From Eutreptiella sp. 'Long Island Sound 2002' (lineage: Eukaryota; Euglenozoa; Euglenophyceae; Eutreptiales; Eutreptiaceae), in the NCBI GenBank assembly GCA_964036045.1, contig OZ038383.1, positions 13,532,430 through 13,596,429 on the forward strand: a DNA stretch of 64,000 nucleotides, given 5' to 3'. The notes below the pieces were generated by a model. The model was given only the letters and a program-made list of their open reading frames with translations, did no database searches and was not told the DNA's origin. The translations under genes and the position numbers were made by a program. Shown one piece after another: positions 1 through 12,204 of the stretch; within the stretch, counting starts at the first letter, position 1, and each line of letters begins with the position of its first letter.

Positions 1-1909
1 GTGGTGACAATCCCAATTGGGTCCACAAATGCCAAAATGGCAAAATTGCCCACACTCACTTTGGGCTAGCACCTTAACGAAGGTTGCTCCGCTTCGCCCA
101 CGTGGTGTGTGAACCATGGGGACCAATATGCATAACACCCATGTCATATATGGTCCATTGGTCCATGCGTCCGGCGTGCACCGGTGGGCTGAACATAGTG
201 CACGGCGGGCAGAAAATGTGGAAAATTGCTCAAAATGGCCAAAAATGCGCACACTCATGCATGGTTGGGGCAAATGAGGCACATGCCCGACTTGGACCGG
301 AGTGTGCCATAGGATTGGTATCAAGTCATATGTGTCAAACATATCTTTTGGGCGTCGCCCAACTCCTCTGGTTTTGGGAATGGCAGGGTCGCCAAGTGAG
401 CCCATGATTTGGGATAGTCCCAAATTGCCAACATGGCGGCCACGGTGTGCCAAGCCCAAGAGGAGTTATTCGCCGGGTCCAAGATATGTTGGGCACCGAA
501 GTATGTACCCTCATAACATACTTGGGTCATGATGTCAATTGGGCGCAACGTTGAGATACACGGTCGCCACGTGACATCATGACGGGCAAAAAACAGCAAT
601 ATTGGCGAAAAAACACCCAAAAGTGCCCTGAAAGGCGCACAAATATATTATAATATCTTCGGCTTGGATTGAGTTAGCGACCAATCCTTTTAAACACAAT
701 GACTTGACACCAATGCCCTCTGATTCCACATATGTGCTCCACTTGGGGCGCTTTGGAAGGTCGCCCGCGCTGCCTCCCAAGTGGGCACATGCAAAAATGG
801 AATATTGCAAAAAACACACCTTGCTCGCAACGCATCGCTTCGGGAGTGCTCCACAAGCGTCCCTTCACGAAGGTTAGGCTTGCGAGTGTTGGTTGGGAGT
901 ACAATGAAGGGCCTCGTGCGATATGGAGTCCATTGGCGGGTTAGTCTCGGAATGGTGCACCCGCCAAATGGGCACACGATATGACACCAAATATGGCATA
1001 CAACCCTACCCACGCCTTCTACACCCAACCTAGTGGCCTAGAATCAAAGTATGCCTATATTCTAATGTAACTTTGGTCCCTTAACACGCATGCAAGTGCT
1101 TTGGTCGAAAATCGACCTCCTTTCGGAAAGCCGAATTTTAGCATGCACGCAAAATATGTTGCCTATATATATATGGAGATCATATATGCACCATCCGGGG
1201 AAGACAAGTGATATGCCCCGGATGTAGAGGCAAGCAAGGGTGGGACAAACGCCAACTCAACATACTTCTACACGTACTTGGACGCCAAGTACGTGAAAAA
1301 GTGCACTTCTTGGAGAACACTCAAAGTAAGTAACCCTTTGGGCCTATTGAGTTGGGATCCCTTGGCCTCGTCCTATGCCTATGGGGGGCAAAACCTCATA
1401 CACAGTGCCTATGAGGCACGTTAGTTCGCCCTTGGGCGCTTGAACGCTCGTAACCCTTGTTATATCACTTGGGGGTTCGAAGCGCCTTCGGCTGCCCAGA
1501 TTTTCTGGGAAAAATCTGGGACGCAATCCGTTACATCAAGGAAAAAATTGCGGATCACTCGAAGACTGTCTCGGTCTTAACTTCAAGAGAAATCGTATTA
1601 CCGAATAATCTAATGTAGTCCACGGAACAGGCGACGACAGGCGGCGCGACTGCGGCGATTTCAGGACAATTGGAAATCGCGGTAGAAATCGGGTATTTCA
1701 CCGATTTCCGACCGAGAATCGCCTAAGACAATAAAGTTATGGTAATTCTACATTGATTTAATGGTTAAGGATCGGATTCTAGATCCCGCGGATTAGAGAA
1801 CAGGGATATCCCGCTGACAGCCGGTGTCAACGGCTTCCGCACGGGTGTGGCGGCTCATAGGCTTCCGGGCCATGGGCCATAGGTTCTGGGTACCGCTTCA
1901 CTACACGAT
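1..1909. other. Non-coding flank upstream of the Ty3 pol fragment
   Basis: I see no convincing coding exon here. The first kilobase carries short recurring words rich in CCAAATTG/GGGACC and GGGCG, and its open frames are short, overlapping and of random composition. Homology to a Ty3 reverse transcriptase begins abruptly near 1890, so any gag, protease and catalytic RT region of the element is absent or decayed beyond recognition. I found no copy of this stretch downstream of the pol gene that would mark a long terminal repeat pair. Confidence 0.5.
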
Positions 1910-4231
1910 GTGAGGAGTTTTGTGGGCGCCTGTAATTTCTATCGGCGTCACATCCACAATTTTACTTACTCCTCTGCCCCCCTCACTGACCTAATCAAGA
2001 AAATTACTCCCTGGAGGTGGACCGCCAGAGAGGAAGAGTGTTTCCAGGAGTTGAAGCAGAAGATTGCCTCCTCCAACTGCCTGGGAGTACCCCGCCCTGA
2101 GGGCGAGATAGTCCTGATCACTGATGCGAGTGATGTAGGGGGGGGTGGTACGATCTACCAATGGCAGGAGCTTAACCCCGCTGAACTAACCCACTGCCAT
2201 TATGGTACTACTGGACTGAACCGTGATGGTTCGTTGAAACATGACTATCCTACCAGTGAGTGGCGACTGGTGCCACTGGGACACTGCAATTGGAAATGGA
2301 ACCAAGCGCGTTCCAATTACAGCACCTACGACCAGGAACTCCTGGCCGGTATGTTGGTGCTTTCGTCACAATCCCGACTCCTGGGATCTAACCCTATTGT
2401 CTGGCTGTGTGACCAGGAACCTGTGACGTCTTTTCAGAAGGGCCCACCACCAGAGAAAGCAAAGCTAAAGCGGTGGTGGACTTACCTGAGCCAGTTCAGG
2501 CTGACAGTGCATCATATCCCCGGGATAAAGAATGAACTGTCTGACTATATATCGCGCAACAACTTCGATGCGCTTATTGGTGAGAGCTCTGAGGCGCTTG
2601 CCAGAGAGGCTTTCCAGCGTATGGATGTCCAGCTTGACCTGTCCATGCGCACTGCTGGAATCCTGGAGGGTTGGAGTCTAACCGACTATCAGTCAGAGTA
2701 TGAAGAAATTCTCCAAACCCTCAGCACTGGTCTCGAACCCCGTGTCATTGACGGGCACCAGTGGTATAAAAACAATCAGTACCTCTTCTACGAGGACCGA
2801 ATTGTGGTGCCTGAGGCACGACTGGATGGTTGCCTACAGTCGCCCCATCTCAGCTCTGGTCACACTGGCGCTAATCGCTCAGTGGACGTCTTCCGTGAGT
2901 GTTTCTACTCTAGTCTAACCCTGACTCAACTGAGGTCGCCTATGCAGACCATTGTGGATGCTTGTGGCTGTCATACCAGCAAGCAGAGCGACAGTAGGGA
3001 TAGGGGCTTGATCTCCAGCTTACCCATACCCTATTGTGCTAACTCTCTTCTGTACGTGGATTTCATCCACGGCCTACCACGCTTCGGCGGCTATGATAGT
3101 TGCCTAGTGGTCACCTGTGGCCTATCTCGCTTCACCCGTGTGTTCCCTTGCAATAAGAAAATCACAGGTGAGCAGACTGTGAAAATGTTGGTCGAACAAT
3201 GGTTCGAACCCTATGGAGCACCTAAGCAGGTGCACTCAGATGAGGATGTACGCATCCGCAGTGACACTGGGTGGTACAAACGAGTGTTAAATGCTCTCAA
3301 CGTGGAGGTAACCACAGGTGTGCCCTATACCCACACGTCTAACCCTCTCTGTGAGAGACAGAACGGTGTGGTGGAGCAAAACCTAAGACTCCTGATGAAA
3401 CAGGAGCGTACCAAGGACTGGGTACGCCTAGTGCCCTGGGCAGTGCTGACCATGAACTCACAGCGGAGCTCCTCTACGGGTTTCACCCCCCACAAACTGT
3501 TCCATGGAGGACGACCTGCTTGGTTCTTCAAAACCCCCTTTCCTGAGGACTTCAAGAGCCCTGTGGGAGATTGGCTGGAACACAAGCAGTCTCTGGCTAA
3601 CCAGGTTGGGACTAACCTGAGACACGTACGTGACCGTGAACTGAGCCGACGGAACCGCCTACGGAGACCTGCCAGCTTCAAGGTTGGTGACCTTGTTTTG
3701 GTACACCATTCACGCCTACCCTCCTGGCCACGTAACTGCCTACAGGACCCTTATTTTGGACCCTATCGTATCATCAGGATAGATGGATCCAGGATCCATG
3801 TCAGATGCAGTCCACGTCTAGGTGGTGAACTGCTGTGTGCACCTAAACAGTTGAGGCACTATCACTCCCGTGACGACTTGTCTTGGGATGAGTGGCGCCT
3901 CAGCGACAGTGAGGTCGAGCGTATAGACCTAGCGAACGCTGCCAGTCCAGAGGAGGCAGACGAACTCGAAGAGATGTCTGCCGATGAGATGGCAGTCGAT
4001 GGTTACTACGTGGTTGCAGGTATTGCTCGCAACGAGTATAAACAGGGCTGGAAATTCCTAACCCTATGGGATGGCTATGGGTTATCTGAGGCAACCTGGG
4101 AACCTATGTCAGCCTTCATACACACAGATGGGAGTATCAACCCCATCTTCCGCACCTACCTCGTTGAGACCAACGAGGGGCAGCTCCTAACCCGTGCTGA
4201 GACTATGTCCCAGCGTAAGAAGCGAAACTAA
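1910..4231 (+). CDS. Ty3/gypsy (chromovirus-type) pol fragment: RT end, RNase H, integrase, chromodomain
   Basis: This is a retrotransposon polyprotein fragment of 773 residues. It starts in the RT thumb/connection (FVGACNFYRRHI, residues 4-15). RNase H follows with acidic residues D72 (TDAS), E143 (YDQE), D168 and D212. The integrase has a zinc-binding region with H313, H318 and a cysteine pair C352/C354 spaced CxC rather than the usual CxxC. Its catalytic core shows D384 (YVDF), D444 or D446 (HSDED) and E482 (CERQNG). A C-terminal FKVGDLVLVHHSR segment and a chromodomain-like tail (WKFLTLWDGYGLSEATWEP) end the protein. Known role of the family: RNA-to-DNA copying and chromatin-targeted insertion. 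The first codon is GTG inside homologous sequence (similarity reaches back to about 1895), so this is not a true start. The element is 5'-truncated and lacks gag, protease and RT catalytic motifs. The frame is uninterrupted, which suggests fairly recent activity. Confidence 0.93.
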   Translation: MRSFVGACNFYRRHIHNFTYSSAPLTDLIKKITPWRWTAREEECFQELKQKIASSNCLGVPRPEGEIVLITDASDVGGGGTIYQWQELNPAELTHCHYGTTGLNRDGSLKHDYPTSEWRLVPLGHCNWKWNQARSNYSTYDQELLAGMLVLSSQSRLLGSNPIVWLCDQEPVTSFQKGPPPEKAKLKRWWTYLSQFRLTVHHIPGIKNELSDYISRNNFDALIGESSEALAREAFQRMDVQLDLSMRTAGILEGWSLTDYQSEYEEILQTLSTGLEPRVIDGHQWYKNNQYLFYEDRIVVPEARLDGCLQSPHLSSGHTGANRSVDVFRECFYSSLTLTQLRSPMQTIVDACGCHTSKQSDSRDRGLISSLPIPYCANSLLYVDFIHGLPRFGGYDSCLVVTCGLSRFTRVFPCNKKITGEQTVKMLVEQWFEPYGAPKQVHSDEDVRIRSDTGWYKRVLNALNVEVTTGVPYTHTSNPLCERQNGVVEQNLRLLMKQERTKDWVRLVPWAVLTMNSQRSSSTGFTPHKLFHGGRPAWFFKTPFPEDFKSPVGDWLEHKQSLANQVGTNLRHVRDRELSRRNRLRRPASFKVGDLVLVHHSRLPSWPRNCLQDPYFGPYRIIRIDGSRIHVRCSPRLGGELLCAPKQLRHYHSRDDLSWDEWRLSDSEVERIDLANAASPEEADELEEMSADEMAVDGYYVVAGIARNEYKQGWKFLTLWDGYGLSEATWEPMSAFIHTDGSINPIFRTYLVETNEGQLLTRAETMSQRKKRN

Positions 4232-7200
4232 TTTCCCTGTGTCGGTCTACTGACAGGTGCTGAGCACTGCACTGACCCTGTCTGTGCCCTGCAGACCCAT
4301 GCCATGTTGACCATGTGTTGCATGGGGACTGCCCTAGTGTAATGACCTTGGGGAGCCAACGAAGAACGGTGGCTTACTACACCAGGGGGGAATGACAAGC
4401 AAGGTGTTAAGAGGCAAGGTGTGTCTTCCCTCCTTGGGGACAAGCGAGCCCATAGTTAGGACCCCTGACTGGTCCAGACCCATGGGGTTCTACCCTTCCT
4501 TACAGGGTTTACCATACCCCTATGTGTGCTACGTATGTCTGTGTGTGTCTCACTTCTCTCCCCGGCGTGGCTCCCGGAGACCGGGCTTCGCTGACGTCGG
4601 ACCGAAGGTCCTAATCAGGTACTATTACCACTCCTATGGCGCCCAATTTCTGTGCTGGCGCCTATCCTTGGGGGAAGACAGCAAAAGCCCTACCTACTAG
4701 AGTAGAGGGGTGGCCAAGTGTGCTAAGGGCATACAAAACGCCCATTTTTGCTAAGGGCCAAAAGCTAACGCACTCCCCTGCCCACGAGGAAAAGCACGCG
4801 GGACAGGAGACACCACTACACTACACTCACTAACGCCAGCACCGGCCTTCGAAGGCACGGTGAGCACTCATCACATGCACTCAACACCTGCCAGGCCTGC
4901 TGACCCTAACCCCTACACACGCTACTTGGTGCTGCTGTCGATGAAGTCTCGGGTCCTAATGACCCTCCTGTGAAGAAGACAAGAGAACACAGCGCTACTA
5001 AGCAACTGTGGCCTAACAGGGACGTCACAACACGTTTCCCTGCTAGGGCTTGGAGGGAAGGGGTGCTCTTGTTGCGTGCACAGCGCAGATGTTCAAAGGA
5101 GTCGAACTGCCCACGCCACTCCTGGCTGAGGCGCAGTCAATTGATTGTGTGATCAGCGCCCCTGTTTTGCTGGGGCAGAAAAATGGGTAGCAGCCGAAGG
5201 CAGCTGCTGCGTGCACCAATCACCCTGAACCTCTCCCACCTGTACAACAGAGGCAAATGAAGGGGTGTTGCGGCTGAGGAACCAAGCCACACTCCACGTA
5301 TTATACGCTTCTCAGTGTGACCTATAATACACTGTCCTCAACCACGCCCTGTCAAGCAAGCAAGCGTTAAGAGACTCCTCAGGTTCTCTTAAAGAACGTA
5401 CCGAGGAGCCCCTGGGTAACCTAAACAAGGTTTACCGTGCGCATTTCGCGTGGCCTACCCTTTAATGCATCCTGTGCACGCAGGGAAGGGAGGCGGAACC
5501 ATGATCACTCACTCAACCAGGAGGTGAGCTCCTCCTGGGCTAACCTACCTTACTCACCATGCATCGTGTGAATGCCGAAGTGAAACGAACGCAAAGCAAC
5601 CCTATTGCGAGTTTTAAACAAGCCTAAGCGTTTTAAGCAACCCTACTTTAACGCTACGGCTACACACGAGCAAACACTTTCCTTTCCTTACCTGTGAAGA
5701 GAAATCGAGGATGAATTGGGGTACAGGAAAAGCGTCACAGCGTGTGAATGTCTCAATTAGGCACATTCATCGCGAGCACAGCGCATATTCTAACCCTACG
5801 TGCGCGCTGCGCGCTCCATTCGCATCACATACCTTTCATACCTGTTTTGACCTGTGCAGAGCAAAGGAGATGAGCGCCCGAACCCCCAACGAACACAGCG
5901 TTGGCAACCCTAACGTTTTAACGAAGCAACCAACACGAACGCAATGCATGCGTGTGAGATGACACTGGCAGACCTGAGAGGTGGGTTGTCCACCTGCTCT
6001 GTGGTGTGGGTTGAATTTGAATACTTTTCTCTGAAGTTTATAAAAATTTTGATGCGACTGTGCAAAAATTTCCTTTAGAACTTTAAAAACTACGACTCAT
6101 ACCTTCTTTTTCAAAAGCCGTTCACCCTTGCGCAACCTTGTTTTTGAAGTCCGCTTCCTTTGCGCTTGTCTGCGACTTTGAGTTATGTGTAAAAATGACG
6201 ATTTCCCGCGTGGTTTCGTCGATTTTTAACGGATTCACTTGCTAAATCGCAACCCCTTCCGCTAAACCGCAGGAATCACTCCCTGTTGGTTACATTTTCT
6301 ATTTTTTCCAGCTCCTGGAGATTTGTGTCCTCCATTGGGAGTATTGCTCCGCCCTGGCCCTTGGTCAGGACGTTTACTAAAACGTTGTTTATACAGCGAT
6401 AGCCGTCCGCATTAGAGCGATCGACTGTACCCTAGTGGGCAAGCATATGTGCTCTAGGGAGGGAGTCCTGGGTTCAAACCCCACTACCCCCAAATTTTTT
6501 CAAAAAATTTTCGTCGCACGCTGGCAACTTTTGAGGAATGCCCCGTCGAAGGGACATCATTCACGGTACATTACACTGTTTTTCGAGGGTACCTACAGTG
6601 TGATAGGCTTCTAGGAACTGATGAGGATGTTTTTGGTAAGTTTAATGTATTTTCTGAGGTAATTTTGGGAATATTTGAGCCTTTTTCCTTGGTCCTACTA
6701 GCTTAGCTAACTAGTACTCCAGGGGGGAGTAAGAAAAAGTCACTGCCATGTGTTTCTTGGAGGGCTTGATCTAGGCCAAGCCCCCCTTAAAACCCTTTTG
6801 TTGATGCTAAGACAAACTTAAGTGTTTTTATCTCTCTTTTGAAGCCTAAAGTACACTTTCTCAAAGTTACTAGGGTTGTAACCCTAGCTTCCCATGAAGT
6901 TCACCCCTACCACTCAACTGAGCGGAGGTAGCTTCCTTCATGGAGGATATACCAAAACAAAATAGGCATTTCATGCTTAAGGCCTTGGAGGTTAAGCCTA
7001 GTGGTCTCCCACCCCAAGACCCCTATACTCAATTGTTTCTACCACTTATTGTGGTTCTACTTTTCAACTGTTTTTGAATTCAGTTGCTTGGCGGAGTCAT
7101 TTTTTGTGTTGGCCTGACATCTATGCCCCACATTCCTGACCAGCACCATTTCACCTAAAAGAGTGCACATGAAGTGCCTAATGCTATATTGGAGGCCTGA

Positions 7201-8052
7201 GTCGGTCCCATTTTCATATAAAATCTTTTGTATTATCCATTTGTGATTGAATCTTTGTGTATAAACCTGCATTGTCTATCTGCAGCCCTTCTGTGTTACA
7301 CTAGATTCCAAAAACCAATCATTGATTCGATCCACATCCTGTTCTTGCTCTACTTGCTGCTTTGGTTTGGGTTTACAACTTCAAAACCTGCAGGATTTCA
7401 TCAAAATATCTAGGGCATAAATCAAGGACATCTTTCTTATTGCCATTGCCCAACATGACAGATCACGAACATGTGCCAAAAGCGCAAACAAGAATGGCGC
7501 GGACGGCACCACTGCAGCATGGGGCGGCGCCAAGGGGGGGAGTGTGGTTGAAGCCACTTTTAAAAAAGTTGATTTCGGTTCCGAAACTTTTGGCCCTGGC
7601 AAAAGGTCCAGGCGCGTCGACATTGTGTAATGGGCACACATGCCCAGGCTGAGAGCGTAGTTCTTGTAGCTTAGGATGCGTCGCGCGCGTGCTGAAATAA
7701 AGGATTTTTCCATGCATGAAAAATATTGTTTTGAGTACAGGATATTAACCAACAAGTGTAGAGTAACATTCAGAATTATTGTATTGTATTTTAGGGTATT
7801 CAACGATGGAGACCGGACAAAGGGTTTTTCGGTCTGAGATCTGTAAGTGCTGAAATGGACTCTTTGTAATTGTGCTATGCATCGTTGCCTTACACATTGG
7901 CCGAAACACGGACCAAGGAAAGCAGGCTTGCGACCTCCACGCTTTTGTCGTCCGGAGGAAATCGCGAAAAATGCACGGAGCCTCGGGAGATCGCGTTTTA
8001 GTGCACTTTTTGGCCTCCGCGGCCCGAAAAGTTGTTCGTTTTTCTAGCCAAG
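4232..8052. other. Non-coding 3' flank of the Ty3 element and intergenic DNA
   Basis: No coding region is supported. Up to about 6 kb the base composition resembles the pol gene and this may be the element's 3' untranslated part and LTR, but no second LTR copy is present to prove it. From about 6 to 8 kb the sequence is AT-richer. A tRNA-like 3' half lies near 6440-6492. Short open frames between 7.4 and 8.4 kb overlap one another on both strands and have no recognisable content. Confidence 0.4.
6418..6492 (+). repeat. tRNA-like 3' half (tRNA-derived repeat or pseudo-tRNA)
   Basis: A T-arm-like segment (TGGGTTCAAACCCCA) is followed by CTACCCCCA, and a possible A-box (TAGTGGGCAAGC) lies about 40 bases upstream. 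The 5' end does not pair with the 3' end, so a functional tRNA is unlikely. It may be the head of a tRNA-derived short interspersed element. Confidence 0.25.
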
Positions 8053-9342
8053 ATGGGGCGAAAAGAAATTTGCTTTGCGAAACCAACACATCCGGGCACA
8101 GGCGCCACGATGGGCGGCATGACGGGGCGCACGCAAGCAGCCCCCGGAGCCGCAGCGGCACACGCCAAAAAGAAAACAACGTCAACATCAGGAGCACGCG
8201 GAGCCAGGCAAGATGTGGGAAGCAGAGGGCCCAAGCGGCAAGCGGATGGCGTATGGGAATGGGAGTGCCTGCTAGCCGAGGACCCGGAACGACGCGACTA
8301 GGCATTGTGCACGATGCTGTAGCAGCCGGCGCTGACGGAGGAGGTGCCGCTGGAGTCCGCGCTGGCCGTAGTTGACATTGGGTATTTCCACTGCACAAAT
8401 TGTGCGAAGCCTATTGCGTCGCGATGTTCAACGCTATTCCGTTTGCTACTGGTGATGCTAAGCGTGAACTCTCAGTTCGATTACTATAGAAATGTGTTTT
8501 TTATATGCCGTGTCTCCGCAATGAGGAGTCCAGGTAACAAGGTTCGACAATGCCGCAGGGGTTGACGCAGTCCATGAGCTTTGCTCACTGGTCGGAGCTC
8601 TGCGACACCTTGACAAACAGGCTTCGAAGGGATTCGCCTACTCATACGCGGCGACAGCCTTCTCTGGGTTCGCCGAGGACACGTAAGAATTGTACCTCAC
8701 AGAACTCCGAAATTTTGCCCGGTTCGCACGAATGGGGCCAGCCGCAAAGCCTTTGGCGCGTACATGCTCGACTTCGTGAGCACCCCCAGCAGCGATGGAG
8801 GCCTCAAGACCATATTGGTAGGGGGTACAATTCCTCAAACAAATGCAGTAGGTGTCTGCGGTCGTCCCGCAAGCAAACCGGGCACTAGTCAATGCTACAA
8901 GGAAGTACCATGAGCGGCATGGTACGCACTTAGCCCACGTAAACTGCACCCCCTTTTTTGACCGAAGTACCAAAATTTTGTCATTGAAAAAAAATTTGCT
9001 TTCCACACCGTCCAAAAAAATTCGTTTTTCATCAAGTTTGCCCATTTTTTTGCTGTTTTCAGGAGGTATTGATTCCGGACAACACCCTGTATGATGATCG
9101 ACCAAGAGCGCACCGAGTGAAGTCTGCCGCAGCCGCGGTGCAGCTGAGCGGTGCAAAGGTGAGGCTAGAAAAACCGGGCAGAGTAAGCGTGGCCTCATCC
9201 ATACCGAACTCATGTGTCCCGCTTGACCTGCCGTCAGTGTATATTTCGCGCCTCAGAACTGGTCCGGGCAAACATACACGGCACAGAACACGCCCATTGC
9301 ATGCGATGTTCAGCAATATATATCGCGTTACAAAAGGGGTAG
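8053..9342 (+). CDS. Unrecognised five-exon gene, about 249 residues
   Basis: I do not recognise this protein. The proposed exons are 8053-8250, 8534-8682, 8703-8904, 9063-9158 and 9238-9342; their lengths sum to 750 bases with consistent phases and a TAG stop. The start ATG sits in AAGATGG. Exon 1 is basic and rich in Ala, Thr and Gly (MGRKEICFAKPTHPGTG...). Exons 2-3 read as a folded domain (HELCSLVGALRHLDKQ, KAFGAYMLDFVSTP, LKTILVGGTIPQ). Exon 4 gives EVLIPDNTLYDDRPRAHRVK, and the last exon holds a possible metal site (HAHCMRC). Splice motifs include GAA|GTACCA, tttcag|GAG, AAG|GTGAGG and gtcag|TGT. The oddity is intron 2, only 20 bases from GTAAGA to CACAG; unspliced, the frame stops at once. 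Either this is a micro-intron or the gene carries a frame break. Strand and frame are well supported; function is unknown. Confidence 0.6.
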
Positions 9343-12030
9343 GGCCTACGAGGCGCAAGCCCACGGCCAAGGCCTTTTTGCAGCCCAAAAATGTCCAAAA
9401 TGTCACTGCATTCTCAATGCTACCGTACTGAATGACACAGACACACGTAAGCTCCCGCACATGCGCGTGCCTGCTCTTTCTGCCTTTTATAGGGGTTTCG
9501 TGCTATGACAGGTGTGGCCCCTCTAAATGTGTAACCTTGATTGGACAAATGCGTACTGAAACATACGTATGCCGCACCCTTGGCGCCGCATTTTCCGCTT
9601 TGACAGCGGTGCATGACATTGGCGCTACACGCCTTTGCCCATTGATGCTTTAAGACAAAGAATATTTATTAGGTGAGATCCAATTTATTTCAACAATTAT
9701 TATTATTTCTCAATGTCTGGGTGTCCTTTTATTGTTGAGGCATGTCTCAGACTATCTAATGAACCATTGTTCCGTATCATCCATCAATCTATTTTTGAGT
9801 GCTGCTTTTGGGGTGAATTGAGTTGTAGCGGAGGTTGGAGCATCTGTAGTTCACGCTGTAGAATCCTTGGAGAATAGGTCAAGCCTATTACAGCTGCCGC
9901 ACCTTGTCTTTAAGCCATGGTTCGTTTGGAAAAAACTGAACATGGAGAACTGAATTGGAAAAAGATTAGAAATAGGTTCATCAGCACATCAAAACTCATC
10001 ATTCTTGCTGTGGAATCGATTTAAACCACTTTCCGTAATGGGACCATAGCAAATATTTATCCGCATTGTGAACTTGCTTGTTTGGCAGCCGAAAAAGTCG
10101 GGAGCCCAGCAGCGGCAAAGCGCTGCACATTCGCATTGGAATCTCTTGTCGTGTAAAATCATGGGCTTTCAAGTACTCCGAATTTCGGCACTTCTTTGTA
10201 TATAATGGGATAAAGACAATTTTTCAGAAACAGGCAAGGGCACAATTCTCCAGCTGCCACATACAAAGGCCCTTCGTTTGGGGGAGGGGGGAGGGGGTGA
10301 GGATGGAACAAAAATCATTTTCCCCAAAAAAAAATCCGTACCAAACATAACTGAAAACTTGGTGTAAAAAAATTGGGACATTTCAAAAAAAAATGGGATA
10401 AAATGCTTGGTTTTTGGAAAAAAAATGTGGTTCAAAGTTTGGACAAACGAAATCCGTTTCAAAAAAAAAATTATTGCATATGAAAAGTAGCAGTGCCAGC
10501 AAACTAGAAGCTGGCACTCAGTTTAACAAAAGCAATTTTTTTTAACAACAACCAATACACCATTGACCCATCCCCATGAATCATCATTCATTGCTGCAAC
10601 TGGTGCAAACATATGACACACTATCAAACATCCTTCCGTGGTGCTAGAAACCAATTTTGATGAACTTGATGACCTTGGGTGCTTACAAAGATGCTTGATG
10701 CCAAAGCTGTTGTGCCCACAACCCTCTTGGTGTTACGTTGTATGTGTAGGCAAAAGCTGTGGTGTGAATTTGCAGTTGTCGGTTGCAGGTGAAAATGGGG
10801 TTCATAATCGCAATTGACCGCCGACAGTCACGTCGGCCGATCGACCTGTAAGCTCTGCTGTACCTGACCCTCGTTCAAATCCTTCTGAGCACAAACTTTT
10901 GACCCCCCCCCCCAACCTCCCCCCAAAAATGTGAAATCCAGTGTCAGGGGATAGAGGCCTCAGAATCAAAAAATCCATTGGGGGGTTGTTTTATTGGGCA
11001 AAATAATGATTTTACAAAGGGTTGGACATCCAATATCATGGCTTGGGGTATGCTACGCGAACGACCCCCCAAAAAGGAGGTTGAGACGCATGCGCCTGTG
11101 CTTGTTCTAACAACCTCTCTTTGAGGTGATTTACCCCCCACCATCCCACCATATGGGACAAAAAGTTGTCTGGCGCCTTTGGTGCCAAATGTGGTCGAAA
11201 CATTTTGGCCATCGGGGGGGGGGGGGGGAGGTCGAGGGCTGCAGCTGGGCAGCCCCCGTGGCTTGATCGATTGGTGAAATGGGGAGTGGGGTGTTTTGAA
11301 ACATTTTGCTTTGCATCTTGAGCTTATGATGGCATTTCAACAAACACTCCCGCCCAAACGCACAATGACAAAGGCAAAATTGCATGCACTGAAAGAATCA
11401 TTTGCATTGCAAAGGCAGATCAAATCCATGATATTGTGTAGAAACATGGGGCCGCGAAAATGAGCTGAACGTTGAAGCTTGTAGGACTGAAGCAATTGAA
11501 AAAAAAATTGTAAACATCGGGTCCTATAAGATAAAGAACACAGTGGTTCACTCACACCCAGTGCAGTAAGACATGCTCAAGAGTCCTCCTATTTTGTTGT
11601 TCACTAACAACTCTGAACCCCCATTCCAAGCATGTTGCAAACCCCCTTCCGGAAGGGATTGATGGCCCACTCATGCCACATACCATGTTCCTCTAACCAC
11701 TGGGGTGACTATATATGGAGTGTATATAGGCTTTCGCACGGAAATTCATGTCAGCTTGCAGAAAGCTTGTTTATAGGCATGCGTGTTGGCTTGTATGCAG
11801 GCGTGTCATGTATTGATGCCTGTGCATATGTCCCAAATCTGTTCAGCCAACATGCAAACCATTCAGCATAAGATTCCCATCTTCCCACGGGACTGCGGGC
11901 AAGAGTATTGTTTCTAACCTGGGTACAGGATGATAAATGGTCATGGGGCACGCTGGCTGGGCAGAGAAAGGGGTCAAAGATTAGAGTACCGCCAAATGAA
12001 AAAAAGAATGCGAGGAACAATGGATCGGGA
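9343..12030. other. Intergenic, repeat-bearing, no gene seen
   Basis: No coding exon is supported. The stretch contains A-runs near 10.32-10.47 kb, poly-C and poly-G runs near 10.90 and 11.21 kb, and one reverse-oriented copy of the CACCTC terminal repeat at about 10960-11135. Confidence 0.5.
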
Positions 12031-12204
12031 TAGAGGAGGTCAGGGCTGGAGAAAGGGTGTGAGCGCACCATAGGAAATCGCCACCTTAATCCTGCGAAGA
12101 TAGTGGTCAACAATACTCTAACCAAGATTGCAGTTGAAGAACCAGAATCCTTTATGGAGGACCAGGAGACTGCTGGTGGCGGTCCAACAGGAAATGCAAG
12201 CTGA
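12031..12204 (+). CDS. Possible short coding segment, unrecognised
   Basis: One + strand frame reads KIVVNNTLTKIAVEEP followed by SFMEDQETAGGG and a TGA stop. This mix of hydrophobic and acidic residues looks coding. No clear acceptor or upstream exon was found, and the opposite strand over the same stretch is also open with a plausible acceptor, so the strand is uncertain. Confidence 0.22.

Noticed and set aside
7745-8398. 217-residue - strand frame
   Set aside because: It overlaps exon 1 of the + strand gene at 8053, whose splice sites and phases are consistent, and has no features of its own.
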